Origin: Duganella sp. SG902
GTDB taxonomy: Bacteria; Pseudomonadota; Gammaproteobacteria; Burkholderiales; Burkholderiaceae_D
DNA: 64,000 nucleotides
Direction of reading: 5' to 3'
Assembly: GCF_013376005.1 (NCBI RefSeq)
Contig: NZ_JABMJK010000003.1
Span: 496,001-560,000, forward strand
Of this stretch, positions 44,145 to 52,840 are shown one piece after another. Positions within the stretch are counted from its first letter, which is position 1; each line of letters opens with the position of its first letter. Position numbers and translations under genes: made by a program. The notes under the pieces are model-generated. The model did not search any database, had not been told where the DNA came from, and saw nothing but the letters and a program-made list of their open reading frames with translations.

Positions 44145-46840
44145 CCGCCGAAGTGGTAATTCAGCTCGACCCAGGCCTGACGGCCCACCGGGCTGTAATT
44201 GCCGACCGGGTAGTACGGCCAGCCGGCGCTGCTGTCCACCTTGACCTGGTTGAACAGGTTATTCACCGCCATCGACACGGTGGCGCGTTCATTCAGGCGG
44301 TACACCACGCTGGCGTTGACCAGGGTGGTCGGCGTCAGCCAGGCGTCGCCGGCGGCGTTGGGCACCTTGCCGTAGCGCTGGAAGAACACGGTGTTCGACC
44401 ACTTGCCGACATTCCAGGTCACGCTGGCGTTGAGCTTATCGCGCCAGTCGTAATTGGTCAGGTCTTCCAGATCGTCGTTGAGCGGATCACCGGTGAACTG
44501 GCGCGAGTGCTTGTTCAGCGTCTTCGAGTAATTGGCCTTGGTGATGAAGTTGCCGTACTCCTTGGTGCGGAACACATACTTGCCGGAGATGTCGACGCCG
44601 TCCACGCTGGTGGTGGCCGCGTTGATCGGGTTGACCAGGATCGACTTGATCTCGCCCGGCTTGTTCAGCGCGTTCTCCGGATAGCGGGTGATGCGCGCGA
44701 TCGCGTCGGCGCAGGTCGGCGAGGTCAGGTCGCCCCTGATGCGGCAATCGGCCTCGTCGCGCAGCAGATTGTCGGCGCTCAGATTGGTGACCAGATCGCT
44801 GATCTTGATGTTCCAGTAATCCACCGTCACATCGAAGTCCGCGCTAGGCGACCAGACGATACCGAGACCGCTGGAGCGGCCCTTCTCCGGGCGCAGGTCC
44901 TTGCTGCCGGTCTGCACGTAATCGGCGCCCGGCGCGTAGTTGGCGAACTCGCAGTCGGCCACCGGCTGGCCGGCCTTGGCGCAGCGGTAGTAATCGGTGG
45001 TGGACGAGTAGTAGCCGGTGCCGCGCGCCTTGAAGATGTAATTCATGTCGGGCGCGCGGAAGCTGGTGGCGTAATTACCGCGCACCAGCAATTGCTGGAC
45101 CGGGCGCCACTCCACGCCGCCGTTGTAGGTGAACTTGCCGTCATCGCGGCCGGCGAAGCTGTACTTGTCGTAGCGGCCGGCCAGCGTGGCGTTGACCGTC
45201 TTGATGACCGGGATATTGGTCTCCACGCCCAGCGCGTAACGCTTGCGGGTGCCGGCGGTGACGTCGGCGCCGGTGGCGGCGTTGAAGTAACCCTGATTGA
45301 TGCGCGCGTCCGGCGCATTCGAGAAGCCCTGCTTGCCCAGCTCCGCGACCGCGGCCACCTTCACCGGACCGGCCGGCAGCGCGAAGGCGTCGCCGTTGGC
45401 GGTCAGGCTCAGGGTATTGGTCCACGACTTGTCGTCGCTGACCGAATTGCCGGTGATGGAATCGAACTCCCGCGGCGTCAGGCGCCGCGTCAGGCGGGCC
45501 GGATCGGGCGCGTAGATCGCCACGCCGTTCTTGTCCACACCCAGGTGCGGGCCGAGGAAGAAGCTGTCGATGTTGGCCAGCGCGCGCGGGCGGTTGTCCT
45601 GGCTCTTGTACAGCGACGCGGTATAGCCGGCTTCATAGTTCCAGCTGGTGCCCGGTATCACGCCGCGCGCGCCGAACGACAGCGAGCTGGCCTGATCGTC
45701 CCAGTATCGGTTATAGCGATCGACGCCGCCGATTTCCTCCGGCGAGATATAGCGGTTCCAGGCCTCGTAGGCGTTGGTGTTCTGGTTCCAGAAATAGCTG
45801 TCGGTCAGCGAGCGCGAAGTCCACGACGGGCCGCGGGTATTCTGGGTGCTGCGGTTCTGGCCGAACAGCGCTTCCGCGTACAGCGTGGTCTCCGGCGACA
45901 GCTCGTAATTGGCGCTGCCGAACAGATTCTGGCTGCTGTTCCTGGTCTGCGTGGTCCAGTAGGTCGGGCCGACCTTCGGACTGGCGCAATAGCTGCCCGC
46001 CTTGGCGGTGTATTTCACCGTGCTGCCGCCGAACAGATCGCCCAGCGACGAGCAGGTGTCGCCCAGGTCGACATACTTGCCGGTGCTGACGTTCTTGCGG
46101 CCGAGGACGGAGGTTGGCGCCACGCCGGTCTTGGCCGCCATGAAATCGCGGTCGGCGCTCCACAGCGGATCGCGTTCCAGCAGCTCCGCGCTGAACAGGG
46201 TATTGAGCTTGCCGAAGCTCTTGCCGCCGGTGAGCTGCAGGCGCTGGTCGCCGGCGCCGCCGCGCGAGGCGCCGCCGGCCTTGAGATTGATATCGACGCC
46301 GTCGGCCTGCTTCTTCAGGATGATATTGACCACGCCGGCGATGGCGTCCGAGCCGTAGACGGCGGAAGCGCCGCCGCTCAGGATCTCGATGCGATCCACC
46401 ACGCTGGACGGAATATTGGCCAGGTTGGTGAAGTTGACCGTGCCCTCATAGGCGATCGGGAAATCGGCCATGCGGCGGCCGTTGAGCAGCACCAGCGTGT
46501 GGTTCGGCCCGAGGCCGCGCAGGCTGATGGCGTTGGCCGACGGGGTAAAGGTATTGCCGTAGTCCGCGCCCTGCACAAAGCCGCTGTTCTGGGTTTGATT
46601 GGTGAGGGCGTCGAAGACATTGCGGTAGCCCTGCTTGGTGATGTCCTCGCCGGTGAGGACGGTGACCGCCGACGGTCCCTCGGTGCCGGCGCGCGGGATG
46701 CGCGAGCCGGTGATGACGACAGCGGGCGGCGTGGTGGCCGCCACCGAGTCCTGCGCCAGCGCCGTGGTCGGGCCGGCGGCGCCGCACAGCAGCGCGATAG
46801 CGCCTGCCGCCAGCGGGTTCAATTTAAATTTTATTTGCAT
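44141..46840 (-). CDS. TonB-dependent outer-membrane receptor
   Basis: The 899-aa protein has a signal peptide (~1-30, ending TALAQ). The plug domain (~50-160) includes ITGSRIPRAGTEGP and SLRGLGPNHTLVLLNGRR, then VDRIEILSGGASAVYGSDAIAGVVNI. A 22-stranded barrel makes up the rest and contains several cysteine pairs. This is the large oligosaccharide/peptide-type receptor subgroup common in Oxalobacteraceae and Xanthomonads. The substrate is not readable. No inner-membrane transporter or sigma/anti-sigma pair is adjacent. ATG 46840 is chosen because the signal peptide begins there. Confidence 0.93.
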   Translation of the reverse strand: MQIKFKLNPLAAGAIALLCGAAGPTTALAQDSVAATTPPAVVITGSRIPRAGTEGPSAVTVLTGEDITKQGYRNVFDALTNQTQNSGFVQGADYGNTFTPSANAISLRGLGPNHTLVLLNGRRMADFPIAYEGTVNFTNLANIPSSVVDRIEILSGGASAVYGSDAIAGVVNIILKKQADGVDINLKAGGASRGGAGDQRLQLTGGKSFGKLNTLFSAELLERDPLWSADRDFMAAKTGVAPTSVLGRKNVSTGKYVDLGDTCSSLGDLFGGSTVKYTAKAGSYCASPKVGPTYWTTQTRNSSQNLFGSANYELSPETTLYAEALFGQNRSTQNTRGPSWTSRSLTDSYFWNQNTNAYEAWNRYISPEEIGGVDRYNRYWDDQASSLSFGARGVIPGTSWNYEAGYTASLYKSQDNRPRALANIDSFFLGPHLGVDKNGVAIYAPDPARLTRRLTPREFDSITGNSVSDDKSWTNTLSLTANGDAFALPAGPVKVAAVAELGKQGFSNAPDARINQGYFNAATGADVTAGTRKRYALGVETNIPVIKTVNATLAGRYDKYSFAGRDDGKFTYNGGVEWRPVQQLLVRGNYATSFRAPDMNYIFKARGTGYYSSTTDYYRCAKAGQPVADCEFANYAPGADYVQTGSKDLRPEKGRSSGLGIVWSPSADFDVTVDYWNIKISDLVTNLSADNLLRDEADCRIRGDLTSPTCADAIARITRYPENALNKPGEIKSILVNPINAATTSVDGVDISGKYVFRTKEYGNFITKANYSKTLNKHSRQFTGDPLNDDLEDLTNYDWRDKLNASVTWNVGKWSNTVFFQRYGKVPNAAGDAWLTPTTLVNASVVYRLNERATVSMAVNNLFNQVKVDSSAGWPYYPVGNYSPVGRQAWVELNYHFGG

Positions 46841-46916
46841 TGAAGTGGTCCAGGTTTGAAAAGGCTGCCACCTTAACAAGCCGGACCACAATACTGAACG
46901 AATGTTTTCTTACTAG

Positions 46917-46946
46917 CTTATACATTAATGCACTATTTCGGTGCAA
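46917..46946 (-). promoter_or_regulatory. Probable promoter of the TonB-dependent receptor gene
   Basis: On the minus strand, TTGCAC (46946-46941) and TATAAG (46922-46917) are 18 bp apart, about 75 bp before the start codon. The left end of the RAYT cassette begins only 6 bp upstream of the -35. Confidence 0.5.
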
Positions 46947-46951
46947 TCAAC

Positions 46952-46984
46952 AATTCGGGGTCAGCTCTGACATTCGGACACGCA
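46952..46984 (+). repeat. Left 33-bp terminal inverted repeat of the RAYT cassette
   Basis: It begins AATTCGGGGTCAGCTCTGAC and ends ATTCGGACACGCA. It is the exact reverse complement of 47963-47995, and similarity stops at both borders. Confidence 0.95.
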
Positions 46985-47090
46985 CGCACGATATTTGAGA
47001 CATATCAATACGGTCCGCAAAACCTCTGTTAATTGAATCTTATTGTGGCAGCGCAATCACTCGGCAAGCAGCCGAGCCTAAACTCGCTAA

Positions 47091-47942
47091 ATGAGCCGTC
47101 CACTACGCATCGAACACAGCGGAGCCCTGTACCACGTCACCGCCCGGGGTGACAGGCAGGACCGTATTTATCGCTCAGATAACGACCGCCTGGTGTGGCT
47201 ATCGATTTTGGGCGAAACCTGCGCGCGCTTCAATTTCGTGATTCACGCCTATTGCCAGATGACCAATCACTATCACCTGCTGGTGGAAACGGTCGGCGGC
47301 GGCTTGAATCGCGGGATGCGCTACCTCAACGGCAACTACTCCCAGTATTTCAACCGCACGCACAGTCTGGTAGGCCATGTCTACCAAGGCCGGTACGACG
47401 CCATCCTGTGCCAGCGCGATAACTACCTGCTGGAACTGTCGCGATACATCGAGCTGAATCCCGTACGCGCCCGAATGCGATCGTTGCCGGAAGAATGGCC
47501 CTGGAGCAGCTACCGCACAAAGATGGGCATGCAACATTCCCCGGTATGGCTACGGCCGGAAGCCGTGCTGCTGCACCTCGCCAGCAACCAGGAAGAAGCG
47601 CGACAAGCTTATCGGCAATTTGTTCTGGCGGGGATACATGGCCCCAATCCACTTCGCGCCGTGAAAAACCAGATGTTCCTTGGCGACGAGGCATTTTGCC
47701 AACGTGCCGTTGATACAGACGTGCCGGGGGATATGTTTGAAATAAAGCGCGATCAGCGAAAGGTGCTCGTCGCGCCCTTATCGGAATACTTCAGCCAGTG
47801 CCGGGATCCCAAAGAGGCTATGGCGCGCGCTTACCTGTCACTCGGCTACACGATGTCGGAAATTGCCCTGTTTGCGCGGGTTTCGGTCAGGACCGTTAGC
47901 AGGGCGGTAAAAAGCTTCGTCGACCAGCAGCGAGCACCTTGA
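47091..47942 (+). CDS. REP-associated tyrosine transposase (RAYT, Y1/IS200-like)
   Basis: The 283-aa protein has the Y1 transposase core: N-terminal RIEHSGALYHVTARG, the metal-binding HxH in MTNHYHLLVET (H60, H62), and the catalytic tyrosine in LSRYIELNPVRA (probably Y119). A C-terminal extension (~225-283) has a helix-turn-helix (YTMSEIALFARVSVRTVSRAV). RAYTs are domesticated relatives of IS200/IS605 transposases that process REP hairpins. GC content is lower than flanking genes. All core residues are present, so it may be active. The other REP-like family in this window has a different sequence and is probably not its substrate. Confidence 0.92.
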   Translation: MSRPLRIEHSGALYHVTARGDRQDRIYRSDNDRLVWLSILGETCARFNFVIHAYCQMTNHYHLLVETVGGGLNRGMRYLNGNYSQYFNRTHSLVGHVYQGRYDAILCQRDNYLLELSRYIELNPVRARMRSLPEEWPWSSYRTKMGMQHSPVWLRPEAVLLHLASNQEEARQAYRQFVLAGIHGPNPLRAVKNQMFLGDEAFCQRAVDTDVPGDMFEIKRDQRKVLVAPLSEYFSQCRDPKEAMARAYLSLGYTMSEIALFARVSVRTVSRAVKSFVDQQRAP

Positions 47943-47962
47943 GAAATATCAAAAGTGCTCGC

Positions 47963-47995
47963 TGCGTGTCCGAATGTCAGAGCTGACCCCGAATT
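47963..47995 (-). repeat. Right 33-bp terminal inverted repeat of the RAYT cassette
   Basis: It is the exact reverse complement of the left repeat at 46952-46984. Its last base is also the last base of the TGA stop codon of the minus-strand oxidoreductase gene. Confidence 0.95.
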
Positions 47996-50900
47996 CAGGC
48001 GGCGGTGGCGTGTTTTCCGAACGCTGCCAGCAGGGCCGCTTCTTTTTGCTTGGCGGCCTTCAGGTGACGTTCCTTGACGTGGCCGTAGCCGCGGATGTCT
48101 TCCGGGATGCTGGCGATCGCCACCGCCTGCGGCAGATTCTCAGCGGTCAGCCTGGGCAGCAGTCCGGTGATCGTCTCGCGGTATTCACCGATCAGCGCGC
48201 GCTCCATCTTGCGCTCTTCGGTGTAGCCGAACACGTCCAGCGCGGTGCCGCGCAGGCCTTTGAATTTGGCCAGCACGCCGAACGCTTTCATCATCCATGG
48301 ACCGTATTCTTTTTTGATCAGGCGGCCCTGCGCGTCGTGCTTGGCCATCAGCGGCGGCGCCAGGTGGAATTTCAGCTTGACGTCGCCGTCGAACATGCCG
48401 GCGATTTTCTGCTGGAACGCGCCGTCGCTGTACAGGCGCGCGACTTCGTATTCGTCCTTGTACGCCATCAGCTTGTAGTAGTAACGTGCCACGGCTTCGG
48501 TCAGGCGGGTGGTCTTGCCCAGCTTGACCTCTTCCGCCCGAACCATGTCGACAAACGATTTATACTGTTTAGCATAATTCGCGTCCTGATAGGCGGTCAG
48601 CAGCTCCATGCGTTTGGCGATGATGTCGTCCAGCGTCTGGATGCGTTTGAATTCGATGACCTTGGCCGGCGTGGTCAGCTTGGTCACCGAGCCCAGGTCG
48701 TGCGCCGCCGTGCGGCCCCAGTTGAAGGCTGCCTTGTTGAAGCCGACCGAGACGCCGTTCAGTTCAATCGCTTTCACCAGCGCCGCCTCGCTCAGCGGCA
48801 CGTGACCTTTTTGGAAGGCGTAGCCCAGCATGAACATGTTGGTGGCGATGGAGTCGCCCATCAGCGCGGTGGCGATCTGGCCGGCATCGACGAAGTCGAC
48901 GTTGTCGTTGCCGCAGGCGCGGATGATTTCGCCGCGCGAGCCGGCGTCCGGGAATTGCCAGTCCGGGTTTTTCACGAACGCCGCCGTCGACGAGCCGGTC
49001 GAGTTGATCATCGCGTGCGTGCGGCCCTCGCCCATGCGCGACAGGGCGTCGCGCGAGGCGGTGACGATCAGGTCGCAGCCGATCACCAGGTCGGCGCTGC
49101 CGGTGCCGACGCGGGTCGAATGCAGGTCTGACTGTTTGTCCGCCAGCCGCACGTGCGACATCACCGGGCCGCCCTTCTGCGCCAGGCCGCTCATGTCCAG
49201 CACGATGGCGCCCTTGTTTTCCACGTGCGCGGCCATGGCCAGGATCTGGCCGACGGTCACCACGCCGGTGCCGCCGATACCGGTGATCAGGATGCCGTAC
49301 GGCGTTTCGGTCGAAGGCAGCACAGGCGTCGGCAACGCCGCCTGCGGCCCCTCGCCCACCGCCGCTTTCTTCGGCTTCTTCAGCGCGCCGCCTTCCACCG
49401 TCACAAAGCTCGGGCAGAAGCCGGTGGTGCAGGAGAAGTCCTTGTTGCACGAGGATTGGTTGATCTGGCGCTTGCGCCCCAGGTCCGTCTCCAGCGGCTC
49501 CACCGACAGGCAGTTGGATTGCACCGAGCAGTCGCCGCAGCCCTCGCACACGGCTTCATTGATGACCGCGCGTTTGGCGGGATCGGGATATTCGTTGCGT
49601 TTGCGGCGGCGGCGTTTCTCGGACGCGCAGGTCTGGTCGTAGATCATGGCCGACACGCCCGGCTTGTCGCGCAGCTCGCGCTGCACGTCCATCAATTCGC
49701 TGCGATGGCGCACGGTGACGCCCGGCGCCCAGTTGTAGTCCGATGGGTATTTATCCGGTTCGTCGGTGACCACGATGATCGGCGTCACGCCCTCCGCCGC
49801 GATCTGGCGCGAGATCATGCCCGGATCCAGCGGACCGTCGAACTGCTGGCCGCCGGTCATGGCCACCGCGTCGTTGAACAGGATCTTGTAGGTGATGTTG
49901 ACCTTGGCCGCGACGGCGGCGCGTATCGCCAGTATCCCCGAGTGGAAGTAGGTGCCGTCGCCAAGATTGGTGAAGACGTGCTTCTCGTTGGTGAACGGCG
50001 CCTGCCCCACCCACGTCACGCCTTCCGCGCCCATGTGGGTGAAGGTGGAGGTTTCGCGGTCCATCCACAGCACCATGTAGTGGCAGCCGATGCCGGCCAG
50101 TGCGCGCGAGCCTTCCGGCACTTTGGTCGAGCTGTTGTGCGGACAGCCGGAGCAGAAGAACGGCGTGCGGTCGGTCTGTGGATTGGCCTTGGCCGGCAGG
50201 GTTTTCAGCGCCGCTTCTTTCGCTTCCAGGTAGGCCACGCGTTCCTGCACGCGCTTGGCGACAGGATGGCCGTCGCAGTAGTGCGCGATGCGCGAGGCGA
50301 TGGCGCGCGCGATCTGCGCCGGATTCAGTTCATAGGTCGCTGGCAGCAGCCAGTCGCCGTGGCCGGTCTTGCCGTGGTTGCTCCACTCGCCGGTGTCGTC
50401 GAATTTGCCGACCACGCGCGGACGCTGCCCGTCCGGCAGGTTGTACAGCTCCTCCTTCAGCGCGTATTCAAGGATCTGGCGCTTCTCTTCCACCACCAGG
50501 ATCTCTTCCAGGCCCTTGGCGAATGCCTGCACGCCTTCCGCCTCCAGCGGCCAGGTCATGCCGATCTTGTACAGGCGGATGCCGATGTCGGCGGCGGCTT
50601 GCTCATCGATGCCCAGGTCGGCCAGCGCCTGACGCGTGTCGAGATACGATTTGCCGGCGGTGATGATGCCGATCTTCGGTTTCGGCGAGTCCCAAATAAT
50701 CTTGTTCAGCTTATTGGCGCGGCAGTAGGCCAGCGCGGCGTACCACTTGTAGCTGTTCATGCGCACTTCCATGTCCAGCACCGTGTCCGGCCAGCGGATA
50801 TTCAGGCCGCCCTCCGGCAGTTCGAAGTCGGTCGGCAGTTCGATCCGCACGCGGTCCGGATCGAAGTCCACCACCGCGCCCGATTCGATAATATCGGTCA

Positions 50901-51555
50901 CGCATTTCATCGAGACCCACAAGCCGGTGTAGCGGCTCATGGCCCACGCGTGCAGGCCGTAGTCGATGTATTCCTGCACCGACGATGGATACAGCACCGG
51001 GATGCCGCAGGCATTCAGGATGTGGTCCGACTGGTGCGCGGTGGAGGAAGATTTGGCCGCGTGGTCATCGCCAGCCAGCACCAGCACGCCGCCGTGCTTC
51101 GCGCTTCCCGCATTATTTGCATGCTTGAAGACGTCGCCGCAGCGGTCCACGCCCGGGCCTTTGCCGTACCACATGGCGAACACGCCGTCGTACTTCGCGT
51201 CTTTAAACAGATTGGTTTGCTGCGTACCCCACACGGCGGTGGCCGCGAGATCCTCGTTCATCCCGGGATGGAATTTGACGTGATGTTCGTCAAGGTACTT
51301 CTTGGCCTTCATGGCCGTCATGTCGACGCTCGTGACCGGCGAACCGCGATAGCCGGTGATGTAGCCGGCGGTGTTCAGGCCCGCTTTCAGGTCGCGCTCG
51401 CGCTGCATCATCGGCAGGCGGATCAGCGCCTGGGTGCCGGTCATGAAGGCGCGGCCGCGCTCCAGCGTCCATTTGTCGTCGAGGGTGATGGCGGCCGGCT
51501 CAGTGATCGACTGGGCGGCCGGATCCAGCTGCGTACCCTTGTGAGGTGCATTCAT
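47995..51555 (-). CDS. Indolepyruvate ferredoxin oxidoreductase, fused alpha-beta type
   Basis: The 1186-aa protein joins a thiamine-diphosphate pyrimidine/core region (~30-400), a TPP-binding domain (~430-650), a 4Fe-4S segment (CEGCGDCSVQSNC, ~670-682, then SSCNKDFSCTTGFC) and a C-terminal gamma-type 2-oxoacid oxidoreductase domain (GITGIGGTGVVTVGQILAMAAHVE). It decarboxylates aryl- or branched-chain 2-oxoacids from amino-acid transamination to acyl-CoA. A GGAG precedes the ATG. It is divergent from an Lrp-family regulator, fitting amino-acid catabolism. Its stop codon touches the right end of the RAYT cassette. Confidence 0.93.
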   Translation of the reverse strand: MNAPHKGTQLDPAAQSITEPAAITLDDKWTLERGRAFMTGTQALIRLPMMQRERDLKAGLNTAGYITGYRGSPVTSVDMTAMKAKKYLDEHHVKFHPGMNEDLAATAVWGTQQTNLFKDAKYDGVFAMWYGKGPGVDRCGDVFKHANNAGSAKHGGVLVLAGDDHAAKSSSTAHQSDHILNACGIPVLYPSSVQEYIDYGLHAWAMSRYTGLWVSMKCVTDIIESGAVVDFDPDRVRIELPTDFELPEGGLNIRWPDTVLDMEVRMNSYKWYAALAYCRANKLNKIIWDSPKPKIGIITAGKSYLDTRQALADLGIDEQAAADIGIRLYKIGMTWPLEAEGVQAFAKGLEEILVVEEKRQILEYALKEELYNLPDGQRPRVVGKFDDTGEWSNHGKTGHGDWLLPATYELNPAQIARAIASRIAHYCDGHPVAKRVQERVAYLEAKEAALKTLPAKANPQTDRTPFFCSGCPHNSSTKVPEGSRALAGIGCHYMVLWMDRETSTFTHMGAEGVTWVGQAPFTNEKHVFTNLGDGTYFHSGILAIRAAVAAKVNITYKILFNDAVAMTGGQQFDGPLDPGMISRQIAAEGVTPIIVVTDEPDKYPSDYNWAPGVTVRHRSELMDVQRELRDKPGVSAMIYDQTCASEKRRRRKRNEYPDPAKRAVINEAVCEGCGDCSVQSNCLSVEPLETDLGRKRQINQSSCNKDFSCTTGFCPSFVTVEGGALKKPKKAAVGEGPQAALPTPVLPSTETPYGILITGIGGTGVVTVGQILAMAAHVENKGAIVLDMSGLAQKGGPVMSHVRLADKQSDLHSTRVGTGSADLVIGCDLIVTASRDALSRMGEGRTHAMINSTGSSTAAFVKNPDWQFPDAGSRGEIIRACGNDNVDFVDAGQIATALMGDSIATNMFMLGYAFQKGHVPLSEAALVKAIELNGVSVGFNKAAFNWGRTAAHDLGSVTKLTTPAKVIEFKRIQTLDDIIAKRMELLTAYQDANYAKQYKSFVDMVRAEEVKLGKTTRLTEAVARYYYKLMAYKDEYEVARLYSDGAFQQKIAGMFDGDVKLKFHLAPPLMAKHDAQGRLIKKEYGPWMMKAFGVLAKFKGLRGTALDVFGYTEERKMERALIGEYRETITGLLPRLTAENLPQAVAIASIPEDIRGYGHVKERHLKAAKQKEAALLAAFGKHATAA

Positions 51556-51641
51556 GTTGTCTCCAATAATCTCGGCCGGTGCCCCGTCTAGGCGCGGTGC
51601 TACCGGAATACGGCCAGTATAGACCTGTGCCGGCGGCAGAT

Positions 51642-51686
51642 AATTGCAAACAATTCGCGTGCGCGAGCGATTTGAGCAATAATATT
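51642..51686. promoter_or_regulatory. Paired AT-rich palindromes in the oxidoreductase / Lrp intergenic region
   Basis: AATTGCAAACAATT (51642-51655) and GCAATAATATTGC (51674-51686) are both palindromic and about 31 bp apart centre to centre, three helical turns. This spacing and AT-richness are typical of Lrp-family operators. The second also contains TAATAT that could be a -10 for the regulator. Confidence 0.5.
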
Positions 51687-51715
51687 GCCCTCAACACCGA
51701 ATTTCCGAGGTATTT

Positions 51716-52237
51716 ATGACCAAAATCGCGCTGGACAAAACCGATCGTAAGATTCTGTCCATCTTGCAGTCCGATGGCCGCCTGTCGAATCAGGACGTGG
51801 CCGAGCTGGTCGCTCTGTCGCCGTCGCCCTGCCTGCGCCGCATCAAGCGGCTGGAGGAGGCCGGCGTGATCCGTCAATACGTGGCCCTGCTGGACCCGGA
51901 CAAGATCGGCCTCGGCCTGCTGGCGTATGTGAACGTGCGGCTGGAAAAGCACAACGAGGCCTCGGCCCACAGCACCGCGCGCGTGCTGGGCGCGCCCAAC
52001 ACCCAGCCGTCGCCGCGCGCCGACTTCGCGGAATCGGTGGCGCAGTGGCCGGAAGTTGTGGCCTGCTATGCGATGACCGGCGAGATGGATTACCTGTTGC
52101 GCGTGCACGTGGAGGACATGGAGCACTTCTCGCGCTTCATGATGGCGACGCTGCTGCGCCACCCGGCCGTGCTGGATGTGAAGTCGTCCTTCGCCCTGCA
52201 GCGCGTCAAGGACACCACGGCGCTGCCGCTGGTGTGA
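51716..52237 (+). CDS. Lrp/AsnC-family regulator with an insertion after the linker
   Basis: The 173-aa protein has the winged HTH (NQDVAELVALSPSPCLRRIKRLEEAG, ~29-54) and an AsnC/RAM domain with TGEMDYLLRVHVEDMEHF (~121-138). It is about 20 residues longer than usual owing to a segment rich in Ala, Ser and Pro (NEASAHSTARVLGAPNTQPS, ~81-100) within the ligand domain. The ATG has GAGGT 4 nt upstream. It is divergent from the indolepyruvate oxidoreductase gene, its likely target. Confidence 0.93.
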   Translation: MTKIALDKTDRKILSILQSDGRLSNQDVAELVALSPSPCLRRIKRLEEAGVIRQYVALLDPDKIGLGLLAYVNVRLEKHNEASAHSTARVLGAPNTQPSPRADFAESVAQWPEVVACYAMTGEMDYLLRVHVEDMEHFSRFMMATLLRHPAVLDVKSSFALQRVKDTTALPLV

Positions 52238-52840
52238 TTATTTGCGGCCCAGCAGGCGGTTGAACCATTTGCTGGCGATGCGCTTGTTGGCCTTGAGGGT
52301 ATAGTCCAGCACAGCGATCTGCTCGTGCAGGGCTTCCTGCAGCACGCTGGCCGGATCGGCCGGCAGCAGTTTGAGGTAGGCGTCGGCCTCGCCGTAGTCG
52401 CGGTGGATTTCCATGCCGGCCTTTTTGGCGATGTGCATCATGGTCTTGTTGGACGACAGGCAGTGCATGTACAGTGTGTCGACGTCGTTGTTGCGGCAGG
52501 AAATGGCGGCGCGCTCGAACAGCTTGGAGCCGACGCCCAGCCCGCGCGCCGAACGGCTGACCGACAGGCCGAATTCCGCCACCCGCTCCTTTTCGGTGAC
52601 GCTGCTGTTTTCATCGCGCGGCGCGAACGCCAGGTGGCCCACCGCCACCAGCTTGAACATGCGGTTGTAGACGCCGAACACCATGTCGCGCGCGAAGTCG
52701 ATGCGGTTGACGTAGTTGGCCACCTGCTCGTCGGGCAGCACGGAGCCGAAGCGCAACAGGCGGTCGCTGTCCTCCAGGTCGAGAAAGTGTTTGAGCATGC
52801 GGCGGCGGTCGCGCTGGCGCAGCTCCTTCACCAGTATCAT
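52238..52840 (-). CDS. GNAT-family N-acetyltransferase
   Basis: The 200-aa protein has a GNAT fold (~1-150) with the acetyl-CoA loop RSARGLGVGSKLFERA (~100-115), then a helical C-terminal tail. The ATG overlaps the stop codon of the cca gene (ATGA), so it is last in the slt-gst-cca unit. Its substrate is unknown. It ends back to back with the Lrp regulator gene with no spacer. Confidence 0.88.
   Translation of the reverse strand: MILVKELRQRDRRRMLKHFLDLEDSDRLLRFGSVLPDEQVANYVNRIDFARDMVFGVYNRMFKLVAVGHLAFAPRDENSSVTEKERVAEFGLSVSRSARGLGVGSKLFERAAISCRNNDVDTLYMHCLSSNKTMMHIAKKAGMEIHRDYGEADAYLKLLPADPASVLQEALHEQIAVLDYTLKANKRIASKWFNRLLGRK

Larger units (their letters stand above)
46952..47995 (+). mobile_element. 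RAYT-type transposase cassette bounded by perfect 33-bp inverted repeats
   Basis: This 1044-bp unit consists of one Y1 transposase gene between two identical 33-bp inverted repeats. The repeats contain GGGGTCAGCTCTGAC, each able to fold into a small hairpin (GTCAG / CTGAC). No target duplication is visible, as expected for Y1 enzymes. The right end abuts the stop codon of the oxidoreductase gene. Confidence 0.8.

Noticed and set aside
46952..47995. Classical IS element with DDE transposase
   Set aside because: The enzyme has the HxH and tyrosine of Y1 transposases, no DDE triad, and no target-site duplication is visible.
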